64,000 nt of DNA from contig NZ_FRCC01000009.1 in assembly GCF_900142775.1 (NCBI RefSeq), positions 114,110-178,109 of the forward strand. The letters are read 5' to 3'. The notes beneath the pieces are model-generated. The model made no database searches, was not told the origin of the DNA, and saw only the letters and a program-made list of their open reading frames with translations. The DNA comes from Flavobacterium flevense (GTDB taxonomy: Bacteria > Bacteroidota > Bacteroidia > Flavobacteriales > Flavobacteriaceae). Position 1 is the stretch's first letter; each line of letters starts with the position of its first letter. A program made the translations under genes and the position numbers. Of this stretch, positions 1-6,919 are shown piece after piece.

Positions 1-10
1 CATTTGTACT

Positions 11-664
11 ATGATTTTTAATAAAGATACAGCCGAAAAAACAGCCGAATTGCTTTTACAAATAAATGCAATTAAATTGAATCCTGAAAATTCTTTTACA
101 TGGGCTTCCGGATGGAAATCACCAATTTATTGTGATAACCGTCTAATTCTTTCATTTCCAAGCATACGAAATTATGTGAGAGATGAATTTGCAAAAAATA
201 TTGAGAAACAATTTGGGAAACCAGATGTAATCGCCGGAGTAGCTACAGGGGCTATCGGGATTGGTATGCTCGTTGCCGAAAGCATGGGATTACCCTTTGT
301 TTATGTTCGTCCGGAACCTAAAAAGCACGGTCGCCAGAATCAGGTGGAAGGCTTTTTGCAAAAAGGACAAAATGTTGTGGTTGTAGAAGACTTAATTAGT
401 ACCGGTAACAGTAGTTTGCAGGCTGTTGATGCTTTGCGTGCTGCGGGAGCTAATGTTAAAGGTATGGCTGCTATATTTACGTATGGATTTGATGTTGCTG
501 AAGAAAACTTTAAAAAAGCAAAATTAGATTTATATACCCTTAGTAATTATCAAAACTTACTGAATTTAGCTGTAGCTAAAAGTTACATTACTGAAAAGGA
601 AGAGAAAACTTTAAGAGAATGGAGTATTACTCCTTCGACTTGGGGGCAAGTAGAGACTAAATAA
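11..664 (+). CDS. pyrE: Orotate phosphoribosyltransferase
   Basis: Transfers a phosphoribosyl group from PRPP to orotate, giving orotidine 5'-monophosphate in cytosolic pyrimidine synthesis. At 217 aa it has the normal family length. The PRPP loop reads VVVVEDLISTG at residues 122-132, and KSPIYCDNR near residue 40 is the orotate-side motif of the family. The ATG lies 10 bases inside the window edge and the N-terminus aligns with full-length PyrE, so the gene is complete. Its promoter is mostly outside the window. The SRPBCC gene follows after 10 bases, probably in the same transcript. Confidence 0.96.
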   Translation: MIFNKDTAEKTAELLLQINAIKLNPENSFTWASGWKSPIYCDNRLILSFPSIRNYVRDEFAKNIEKQFGKPDVIAGVATGAIGIGMLVAESMGLPFVYVRPEPKKHGRQNQVEGFLQKGQNVVVVEDLISTGNSSLQAVDALRAAGANVKGMAAIFTYGFDVAEENFKKAKLDLYTLSNYQNLLNLAVAKSYITEKEEKTLREWSITPSTWGQVETK

Positions 665-674
665 TAAGACGATT

Positions 675-1067
675 ATGAACTTAGAAAGTCCAAAGGTTAA
701 CGTTGAAAAATCGGCAGAGGAATTATTTGAATTGTTGACTGACATGCAAAATTTTGAGAAATTGATGCCGGAAAACATTGCTAAGTTTGAAGTTATTGGA
801 GAAGATTCTTTTTTGTTTGGATTAAAAGGAATGCCTGAAATTCAATTGAAGGTTAAAGAAAAATCAGCTCCCCATAAAATAGTATTCGGATCTGCATCTG
901 ATAAAGTACCTTTTACTCTTATCACTACTATTGATAGTGTTTCGGCTGCTACAAGCGCTGTGAAATTAGATTTTGAGGGTGATTTTAACCCAATGATGGC
1001 CATGATGATAAAAGGGCCAATTAGTAAGTTTATAGAAACGCTGGTTACCAATGTGCCTAAATTATAA
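675..1067 (+). CDS. SRPBCC-superfamily protein
   Basis: A 130-aa soluble protein with the START/SRPBCC helix-grip layout: an N-terminal strand, a helix near residues 14-30 (SAEELFELLTDMQNFEKLMP), a run of beta strands and a long C-terminal helix (residues about 108-125). The family binds hydrophobic ligands, but the ligand cannot be read from sequence. It follows pyrE by 10 bases and ends before a terminator, so the two form a short operon. There is no signal peptide or membrane segment. A specific role in pyrimidine metabolism is not shown; co-transcription is the only link. Confidence 0.8.
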   Translation: MNLESPKVNVEKSAEELFELLTDMQNFEKLMPENIAKFEVIGEDSFLFGLKGMPEIQLKVKEKSAPHKIVFGSASDKVPFTLITTIDSVSAATSAVKLDFEGDFNPMMAMMIKGPISKFIETLVTNVPKL

Positions 1068-1093
1068 ATTCGCATTTTTAAAATAAATTATAC

Positions 1094-1130
1094 AACCCTT
1101 TTAGTCCTCAGGCTAAGAGGGTTTCTTTTT
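1094..1130 (+). terminator. Intrinsic terminator of the pyrE operon
   Basis: Stem AACCCTTTTAG / CTAAGAGGGTT with one G-T wobble and a short loop, followed by a T-rich run. It begins 27 bases after the SRPBCC stop codon. Confidence 0.85.
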
Positions 1131-1251
1131 TGTATAAATTGAACTTGCTGTTAAATCTCTTTCTGTCCATGTAAATATGCAAGTTGTGCAAGAGGAATTT
1201 ATTTTCTTGTTTTTTCTTTCTTTATCTAATTTTATTCTGTAACCACTCATT

Positions 1252-1292
1252 AAAAAAGCTTTTTCTGAATAAGAAGAAGCTTTTTGTTTTTT
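1252..1292 (+). terminator. Second terminator-like hairpin
   Basis: AAAAAGCTTTTTCT pairs with AGAAGAAGCTTTTT (one wobble) and is followed by GTTTTTTT. No gene lies between this and the first terminator, so it is either a back-up terminator or the end of an unrecognised short RNA from about 1131-1250. Confidence 0.6.
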
Positions 1293-1862
1293 TGGACATT
1301 AATAATGCATTCTGGGTGTCTTTTTTAAAACAATAAAATCAATTATTTTTGCTTATACCCCTATTTTTTTAACTCAAAAACGAATTTAGTGATTAAAAAT
1401 TGCGTTTTAATCCTTTAAAATGTGTTTAAAATGTAAATAACCCTTCTTTTTTATGGGTATTGGTTTAAAATGAATTATGAATAAATCAAAATTTGCAAGT
1501 TCAAATTAAATATTATCTATTATTTTGATTTGATTTTCGGTAATTGATAATTCTTTCGGATTTTGAGCAAAAAATATCAATTCTTTGACTTTTTTAAGCC
1601 AAAAGTTAATAAATTCGCCATTATCAACAACAAAACAACAAAATATTAACAATTTTCGAAAAAGAGCCAAAGCAGAAAATTGAAAAACACTTAAGCTTTT
1701 TATTAACCAAAACCCAATTAGAAATGAGACAACGAGCTAAACCCGCAAACAAGTAAAAAATCAAAAGGTCTTTTCTAAACCAAATTTCTAATTGAAAAGC
1801 CTTTCTAAAAAAAAATAACAACAAATAACTTTTACCATAAATCAATTTAAAATCCACTTATT
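1293..1862 (+). promoter_or_regulatory. Long AT-rich leader of glnK-amt with crossing inverted repeats
   Basis: This gene-free stretch holds a -7 box TATTTTTG at 1344-1351, which would give a leader of roughly 500 bases. Near its end are a 10-codon mini-ORF (ATG 1724, TAA 1754-1756, MRQRAKPANK) and two inverted repeats. CAATTAGAAAT (1715-1725) pairs perfectly with ATTTCTAATTG (1784-1794). AAAGG-T-CTTTTC (1764-1775) pairs with GAAAAGCCTTT (1794-1804) with a one-base bulge. The two stems cross, so they form either a pseudoknot or alternative structures. The first stem covers the mini-ORF start codon. The repeats are visible; a regulatory role is inferred. Confidence 0.45.
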
Positions 1863-2201
1863 ATGAAAAAAATCGAAGCAGTGATACGAAAATCAAAATT
1901 TGATGAAGTTAAAAAAGCTTTACACCAAATTGAGGTTAACTTTTTTACCTACTGGGATGTTACCGGTGTGGGTAATGAAAAAGAAGGACACGTATACAGA
2001 GGGATTACTTACAGTACTTCCGATATCCAAAGAAGATACATTTCTATTGTTGTTTCTGATCCTTTTTTAGAAAGAACGGTTGATGCTATTTTAAATGCTG
2101 CCGGAACAGGAATGGTAGGAGACGGAAAAATATTCGTTTCTGATGTTATTGAGACCTACCGAATCAGAACAAAAGAAAAAGGAACAGACGCTGTTAACTA
2201 A
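1863..2201 (+). CDS. glnK: P-II family nitrogen regulatory protein
   Basis: A 112-aa trimeric signalling protein, the same length as E. coli GlnB. It senses 2-oxoglutarate and ATP/ADP and gates ammonium transport. The T-loop carries YRGITY, whose tyrosine (residue 45) aligns with the uridylylated Tyr51 of GlnB, and the C-terminal P-II signature GTGMVGDGKIFVSDV is intact. It lies 35 bases upstream of amt, the classic GlnK-AmtB arrangement in which GlnK plugs the channel when nitrogen is abundant. The T-loop differs around GHVYRG, so uridylylation in this organism is not certain. A long leader precedes it. Confidence 0.95.
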   Translation: MKKIEAVIRKSKFDEVKKALHQIEVNFFTYWDVTGVGNEKEGHVYRGITYSTSDIQRRYISIVVSDPFLERTVDAILNAAGTGMVGDGKIFVSDVIETYRIRTKEKGTDAVN

Positions 2202-2236
2202 ATCATTTTTTAAAATTAACTAATAAAATATATATT

Positions 2237-3439
2237 ATGGATACGAATGCTGTATTAGACTTAATGTGGGTATTGATCTGCGGAATTTTAGTGTTTTTCA
2301 TGCAAGCTGGTTTTACTCTGGTAGAAGCTGGTTTTACAAGATCAAAAAACACAGGAAACATTATAATGAAAAACTTAATGGATTTCTGTATCGGGAGTGT
2401 TGCTTTCTGGGCAATAGGTTACTCTTTGATGTATGGAGAATCCATTAGCGGTTTTATAGGAACACCAAGTTTGTTTTTTGATACTGCTGCTGATATGCAC
2501 AGTTTGTTCTTCCAAACTGTATTTGCTGCAACTGCTGCAACTATCGTTTCTGGAGCAATTGCTGAAAGAACAAAATTTACAACTTATTTATTCTTCTCTC
2601 TATTGATGACTTTAGTTATCTATCCAATTTCAGGAAGCTGGGTTTGGAACGGAGGCGGATGGTTAGCCGGAATGGGCTTTACTGATTTTGCCGGATCAAC
2701 TGTAGTGCACTCTGTTGGTGGATGGGCTTCATTAGTAGCTGCTGCGATGGTAGGACCAAGAATTGGTAAATACAATGCTGACGGAACTTCAAATGCAATT
2801 CCAGGACACAACATTATGTTAGGTGCTTTAGGGGTGTTTATTTTATGGATGGGCTGGTTCGGATTTAACCCTGGTTCTCAATTAGCTATCTCTGGAGATA
2901 ATGCAATTGCTGTAGCAGGTATCTTTATTACAACAAACTTAGCCGGAGCTGCCGGAGCATTAGCGGCAATGTTTTTAACATGGGTTATCTACAAAAAGCC
3001 GGATATCTCAATGACATTAAATGGTGTTTTAGCAGGTCTTGTAGGTGTAACTGCCGGTTGTGCTGCTGTAAGCCCGATGGGAGCTTTCTGGATAGGATTA
3101 ATTTGTGGTATCGCTGTAGTATTCTCTATTGAGTTCATCGACAAAAAACTTAAAATTGACGATCCGGTTGGAGCTGTTTCTGTACACGGTGTATGTGGTG
3201 CTTTAGGTACTATATTAGTAGGTGTATTTGCTACTGACGGAGGTTTACTTTACGGAGGTGGATTTGCAAAATTAGGAGTACAGTTAACGGGAGTAGTTGC
3301 AATAGGTGCATGGGCTATGATTACTACTTTTATTGTTCTTTTTATTCTTAAAAAGACATTGGGACTTAGAGTTACTAAAGAAGAAGAAATTGACGGATTA
3401 GATATTCATGAGCATGGTTCAAATGTTTACAATGACTAA
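2237..3439 (+). CDS. amt: Ammonium transporter
   Basis: A 400-aa Amt/MEP/Rh-family channel of about 11 membrane helices that conducts ammonia/ammonium across the inner membrane. Family signatures include DFCIGSVAFWAIGYSLMYG near the start, FFQTVFAATAATIVSGAIAER, the pore-region VHSVGGWASLVAA with its histidine, and VHGVCGALGTILVG carrying the second pore histidine. The N-terminus is short with no long signal peptide, as is common for cytoplasm-proximal Amt proteins in this phylum. It is co-transcribed with glnK and ends before a strong hairpin. Confidence 0.96.
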   Translation: MDTNAVLDLMWVLICGILVFFMQAGFTLVEAGFTRSKNTGNIIMKNLMDFCIGSVAFWAIGYSLMYGESISGFIGTPSLFFDTAADMHSLFFQTVFAATAATIVSGAIAERTKFTTYLFFSLLMTLVIYPISGSWVWNGGGWLAGMGFTDFAGSTVVHSVGGWASLVAAAMVGPRIGKYNADGTSNAIPGHNIMLGALGVFILWMGWFGFNPGSQLAISGDNAIAVAGIFITTNLAGAAGALAAMFLTWVIYKKPDISMTLNGVLAGLVGVTAGCAAVSPMGAFWIGLICGIAVVFSIEFIDKKLKIDDPVGAVSVHGVCGALGTILVGVFATDGGLLYGGGFAKLGVQLTGVVAIGAWAMITTFIVLFILKKTLGLRVTKEEEIDGLDIHEHGSNVYND

Positions 3440-3461
3440 TAAGTAATTTATTTTAAACTAT

Positions 3462-3496
3462 CAAAAGCCACAACATTCCTTATGTTGTGGCTTTTG
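3462..3496 (+). terminator. Terminator of glnK-amt
   Basis: Perfect 14-bp stem CAAAAGCCACAACA / TGTTGTGGCTTTTG with a 7-base loop, 22 bases after the amt stop. The A-rich and T-rich flanks could allow it to act in both directions. Confidence 0.9.
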
Positions 3497-3662
3497 TAAT
3501 TTATATAAAGAGGCAATAAAATCGGAAGGAAATGTTAATAGGGCTCAAAAAATTCACAAAAATTTGAGACTTCATTTAAAAGTTAATAGCTGATAAATGA
3601 TTAAATTTAACAATACAAACTATATCAGTATGATAGTAGTATTAATTTAAATATACAAAATC

Positions 3663-3917
3663 ATGAGTTTATTGACAGATAATGTTATTCCGGGTGACCA
3701 CGGTAAAATTTTTGGTACTAATGCTAAAGAAGATAGTGAATTGACAGCAATTAAGGAAAGCCTTTTAAAAATGGATGGGGTTACTGAAGTGCACATCAAT
3801 AATGCTGTTTTTCCAAGAGAGTTTACGGTTTTAACTAACAAAGTTATAAGTGTGGAAGAAATAGAAAGACAAGTAAAATCCATAGGTTTTCATGCCATTC
3901 CTAAACAAGTAATCTAG
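3663..3917 (+). CDS. Heavy-metal-associated-domain-like small protein without CxxC
   Basis: An 84-aa protein whose last 60 residues follow the beta-alpha-beta-beta-alpha-beta order of HMA/ferredoxin-fold domains (LKMDGVTEVHINNAVFPREFTVLTNKVISVEEIERQVKS, described in pieces: GVTEV, FTVLTN, ISVEEIERQVKSIGF). The metal-binding CxxC is absent, and there are no cysteines at all, so it probably does not bind soft metals in the usual way. It sits alone between two hairpin terminators, upstream of the ars operon. Its function is unknown; an interaction or redox-independent role is possible. Confidence 0.6.
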   Translation: MSLLTDNVIPGDHGKIFGTNAKEDSELTAIKESLLKMDGVTEVHINNAVFPREFTVLTNKVISVEEIERQVKSIGFHAIPKQVI

Positions 3918-3922
3918 AATAT

Positions 3923-3964
3923 AAACTCCTTTAAAAGCATATTTATTTTAAAGGAGTTTTTTTT
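3923..3964 (+). terminator. Terminator after the HMA-like gene
   Basis: Stem AAACTCCTTTAAAA / TTTTAAAGGAGTTT (14 bp, perfect) followed directly by T residues, six bases after the stop codon. Confidence 0.92.
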
Positions 3965-3980
3965 ATCCAATAATTTAACA

Positions 3981-4027
3981 TTGTTATTTAATTTATTATC
4001 GTAATATTGCAATATAAAAATATAACG
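3981..4027 (+). promoter_or_regulatory. Promoter and ArsR operator of the arsenic operon
   Basis: A TTG (3981-3983) and a -7 box TAATATTG (4002-4009) are 18 bases apart. A perfect palindrome ATATTGCAATAT (4004-4015) overlaps the -7 box, and an outer imperfect dyad CGTAATAT / ATATAACG runs from 4000 to 4027, touching the arsR start codon. Binding here would occlude RNA polymerase, the usual mode of ArsR autoregulation. The dyads are seen; the bound protein is inferred from position. Confidence 0.7.
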
Positions 4028-4357
4028 ATGGGAATTACTAAAACCGAAAGTTTTACAGAAGAGCAAAATCAGTTGGCTACGTTAGCTAAAGCCATTGGGC
4101 ATCCTGCACGGATAGCCATCATACAACATTTAATAAAAGTAAATAGTTGTATTTGCGGAGATATTGTAAACGAACTTCCGCTGGCACAGCCTACTGTTTC
4201 CCAACACCTGAAAGAATTAAAAAATGCAGGCCTGATCAAGGGGAGTCTTGAGGGTAATGCGGTTTGTTATTGTCTGGACGAAAAAGGTTTTGGTAAAATA
4301 AAATCATTTTTTGAAAACATAGACAGCTATTTTAATAGAACTAATCAATGTTGTTAA
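4028..4357 (+). CDS. arsR: ArsR/SmtB-family metalloregulatory repressor
   Basis: A 109-aa winged-helix repressor. The recognition region ELPLAQPTVSQHLKELKNAGLI is family-typical, shown here as two parts: ELPLAQPTVSQHLKEL then KNAGLI. Cysteines that could bind As(III) are in SCICGD (about residue 40) and at the extreme C-terminus (QCC). An upstream TTG in frame lies within the -7 box, so the ATG at 4028 is the realistic start. It heads the operon arsR - DUF6428 - phosphatase - ACR3 and probably represses it through the palindrome just upstream, releasing on arsenite or a related metalloid. Confidence 0.9.
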   Translation: MGITKTESFTEEQNQLATLAKAIGHPARIAIIQHLIKVNSCICGDIVNELPLAQPTVSQHLKELKNAGLIKGSLEGNAVCYCLDEKGFGKIKSFFENIDSYFNRTNQCC

Positions 4358-4376
4358 TTTTAAAAAGAATACAATC

Positions 4377-4847
4377 ATGAAATTATCAGAAATCAAAACA
4401 ATTTTAGAAAGTGCAGACCATGTCACTTTTCAATTATCGGATGGAACATTAGTGCCGGAACATTTTCATGTAACCGAAGTGGGATTAATCACTAAAAAGT
4501 TTATTGACTGTGGCGGTACAGTCAGAAATGAGAAAATTGTCAATTTCCAGTTGTGGGATGCCAATGATTTTGAACATCGTTTAAAACCTGAGAAGCTCCT
4601 GAATATTATTTCTTTATCTGAAAAAGTATTGGGAATTGAAGATTCAGAAATAGAAGTGGAATACCAATCAACCACAATCGGTAAGTACGATTTAGATTTT
4701 GATGGGAAAAACTTTATTCTGTTAAACAAGAAAACAGCTTGTCTGGCCGAAGATCAATGTGGAATTCCGCAAGAAAAGCAAAAAATAAAATTAAGCGAAA
4801 TTAAAAATCAAACTCAGAGTTGTACTCCCGGAGGCAGCTGCTGCTAA
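4377..4847 (+). CDS. DUF6428-type protein of the arsenic operon
   Basis: A 156-aa soluble protein that I recognise as the DUF6428 type often found between arsR and the arsenate reductase gene in Bacteroidota. The first 120 residues form an alpha/beta domain with conserved-looking GTLVPEHFHVTEVG. The tail is rich in cysteine: ACLAEDQCG near residue 122 and SCTPGGSCC at the end. That tail resembles metalloid-binding tails of other ars proteins. A role in delivering or sensing arsenic is inference from the cysteines and the operon; no enzymatic motif is visible. Confidence 0.75.
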   Translation: MKLSEIKTILESADHVTFQLSDGTLVPEHFHVTEVGLITKKFIDCGGTVRNEKIVNFQLWDANDFEHRLKPEKLLNIISLSEKVLGIEDSEIEVEYQSTTIGKYDLDFDGKNFILLNKKTACLAEDQCGIPQEKQKIKLSEIKNQTQSCTPGGSCC

Positions 4848-4879
4848 GAAATTCAATTTATAAACTCAAAATACTAAAA

Positions 4880-5512
4880 ATGACTGCAACTCAAACGGAG
4901 CTCTTTTCGAAAATTGAAAAAGTAATTCAGGATTTTAATTTCGAAAATATAACTGAAGATCGAAAATTGGTATTACAGCCTTTGGTAGATTTTATCCAGA
5001 ATAAAGTAAATAACAATCAGGAAATAAGACTTAATTTAATATGTACCCATAATTCCAGAAGAAGTCATTTGTCGCAAGTCTGGGCACAAACAGCAGCGGC
5101 TTATTATGCTGTTCCAAATGTATTTTGCTATTCCGGCGGAACCGAAGCTACTGCTTTGTTCCCAATGGCGGCTCAAACCTTGACTAACCAAGGATTCCAA
5201 ATTACAACGCTTGCCGAAGGAACGAATCCTGTTTACAGTATTAAATTTTCAGAAAATGCGCATCCGGTTATAGGATTTTCTAAAACCTATGATGATAGCT
5301 TTAATCCGCAATCTCAATTTGCTGCAATTATGACTTGTTCGCAGGCTGATGGAGGCTGTCCTTTTATTGCCGGTGCCGAAAAACGCATTCCGATAACTTT
5401 TGAAGATCCCAAAGCTTTTGATAATACGCCGCAACAGGCTGAGAAGTACGAAGAAAGAAGCATTCAGATTGGAACTGAACTCTTTTATGTTTTTTCACAA
5501 ATAAAAAAATAA
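4880..5512 (+). CDS. arsC: Low-molecular-weight phosphatase-fold arsenate reductase-like protein
   Basis: A 210-aa protein with the P-loop CTHNSRRS (Cys55 to Arg61, CX5R) of the low-molecular-weight tyrosine phosphatase / thioredoxin-type ArsC family. Canonical ArsC has CTGNSCRS, so one loop cysteine is replaced by arginine. A further cysteine pair is in [10 protein letters not shown], and FEDP near residue 175 fits the general-acid loop. An N-terminal extension of about 48 residues precedes the loop. The start at 4880 avoids a 28-base overlap with the gene upstream. It ends 1 base before the ACR3 gene. Arsenate reduction is the likely role; protein phosphatase activity is the alternative. 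Confidence 0.8.
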   Translation: MTATQTELFSKIEKVIQDFNFENITEDRKLVLQPLVDFIQNKVNNNQEIRLNLICTHNSRRSHLSQVWAQTAAAYYAVPNVFCYSGGTEATALFPMAAQTLTNQGFQITTLAEGTNPVYSIKFSENAHPVIGFSKTYDDSFNPQSQFAAIMTCSQADGGCPFIAGAEKRIPITFEDPKAFDNTPQQAEKYEERSIQIGTELFYVFSQIKK

Positions 5513-5513
5513 T

Positions 5514-6581
5514 ATGTCAGTTACAAATTGTGCTCCGGCATTTAAAAGAAAAAAACTAAGCTTTTTAGACCGTTACCTGACTCTTTGGATTTTCCTGGCG
5601 ATGGCTTTGGGAATTGCTATTGGTAATTTTGTTCCTTCCAGCGGATCATTTATCAACTCTTTTTCCAGCGGAACAACTAATATTCCATTGGCTATCGGAT
5701 TGATTCTTATGATGTATCCTCCGTTAGCCAAAGTAAAATATGAAGAAATGGGAGCTGTCTTTAAAAATATCAAAATATTGACTGCATCGCTGTTTCTTAA
5801 TTGGATTATAGGTCCTGTTTTAATGTTTGTACTGGCGCTTGTTTTTCTAAACGCTTATCCGGAATACATGATTGGCGTAATCTTAATTGGTTTGGCAAGA
5901 TGCATCGCCATGGTGGTGGTTTGGAACGACCTTGCTGATGGAAACCGGGAATATGCAGCAGGTCTTATTGCTTTAAACAGTATTTTTCAGGTAGTGCTGT
6001 ATAGCGTTTATGCGTATATTTTTATCACTGTTTTGCCTCCTTATTTTGGTTTTACCGGATTTGAAGTTGCTATTAGTATCGCTCAGATTGCCGAAAGTGT
6101 TGCTATTTATTTAGGGATTCCGTTTGCCTTAGGAATCATTAGTCGTTATAGTCTGATTTACTTAAAGGGTATCGAATGGTTTCAGAATAAATTTATACCG
6201 GTAATTTCTCCAATCACATTAATTGCTTTGTTGTTTACTATTGTGATTATGTTTAGTTTAAAAGGAGCATTAATTGTTCAGATTCCGATGGATGTAGTTC
6301 GAATTGCAATTCCGTTACTGATTTATTTTACGGTTATGTTTCTAATCAGTTTTTTTGTTGGGAAATATTTTGGAGCCGATTATTCTAAAAGTACCGCCAT
6401 TGCTTTCACGGCTACGGGAAATAATTTTGAATTAGCTATAGCAGTGGCTATTGGTGTCTTTGGGATCAATAGCGGACAGGCTTTTGCAGGTGTTATAGGA
6501 CCTTTGGTAGAAGTTCCAGCATTAATTGCTTTAGTAAATGTGGCATTTTGGTTCCAAAAGAAATATTTTGCTGCCGCTTAA
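5514..6581 (+). CDS. arsB: ACR3-family arsenite efflux permease
   Basis: A 355-aa integral membrane protein with about 10 helices, the normal size for ACR3. The signature segment around [18 protein letters not shown] contains the conserved cysteine used for As(III) recognition, and the late motif [17 protein letters not shown] is also characteristic. It exports trivalent arsenic produced by the reductase encoded 1 base upstream. As last gene of the operon it is followed by a hairpin with a T-run. Bacteroidota annotations commonly use arsB for this ACR3 type, although it is not homologous to E. coli ArsB. Confidence 0.95.
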   Translation: MSVTNCAPAFKRKKLSFLDRYLTLWIFLAMALGIAIGNFVPSSGSFINSFSSGTTNIPLAIGLILMMYPPLAKVKYEEMGAVFKNIKILTASLFLNWIIGPVLMFVLALVFLNAYPEYMIGVILIGLARCIAMVVVWNDLADGNREYAAGLIALNSIFQVVLYSVYAYIFITVLPPYFGFTGFEVAISIAQIAESVAIYLGIPFALGIISRYSLIYLKGIEWFQNKFIPVISPITLIALLFTIVIMFSLKGALIVQIPMDVVRIAIPLLIYFTVMFLISFFVGKYFGADYSKSTAIAFTATGNNFELAIAVAIGVFGINSGQAFAGVIGPLVEVPALIALVNVAFWFQKKYFAAA

Positions 6582-6616
6582 GTAATCTTACTTAATCAGT
6601 TTTTGTTTGTTATAAT

Positions 6617-6669
6617 AAAGCATTCGTTAATAAGTAGTCGTAAGTAAGCTTATTTTCGAATGCTTTTTT
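6617..6669 (+). terminator. Terminator of the ars operon
   Basis: AAAGCATTCG pairs with CGAATGCTTT, with an additional inner AATAAG / CTTATT pairing, followed by eight T residues. The remaining 190 bases up to the nirB promoter are AT-rich with nothing I recognise. Confidence 0.85.
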
Positions 6670-6860
6670 TTGTGAAAGTGTTTTTTAAAAGCATTTTTAG
6701 ATTTTTTTCTTTTGTAAATTCATGAAAACACTGATGTGTACAGAATAAAACAGCTTTAAAACATTAGAAAATTAAAAAAACAACCGCTCTTTTTTACACA
6801 TTTTATATTTTAATACCTTCCTTTTCATAATATCTTAATTCAGAATAAAAAATAAAAATT

Positions 6861-6912
6861 AAGTATTTGTATTAAGTATTTATACGTATATTTGCTTCGT
6901 AATACTTAATAA
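6861..6912 (+). promoter_or_regulatory. nirB promoter with AAGTATT repeats
   Basis: The -7 box is TATATTTG (6887-6894), preceded by ACG. Two direct copies of TTAAGTATTT lie upstream and an inverted copy AATACTTAAT (6901-6910) lies downstream, flanking the core. Similar AAGTATT and ACGTAT motifs occur before the response-regulator and narK genes, which suggests a shared regulator (inference). Confidence 0.6.
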
Positions 6913-6919
6913 TGATATT

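Noticed and set aside
1624..1857. 77-codon frame on the minus strand inside the glnK leader
   Set aside because: Low-complexity hydrophobic and aromatic composition, no ribosome site or promoter seen, and it is complementary to the region with the two inverted repeats.
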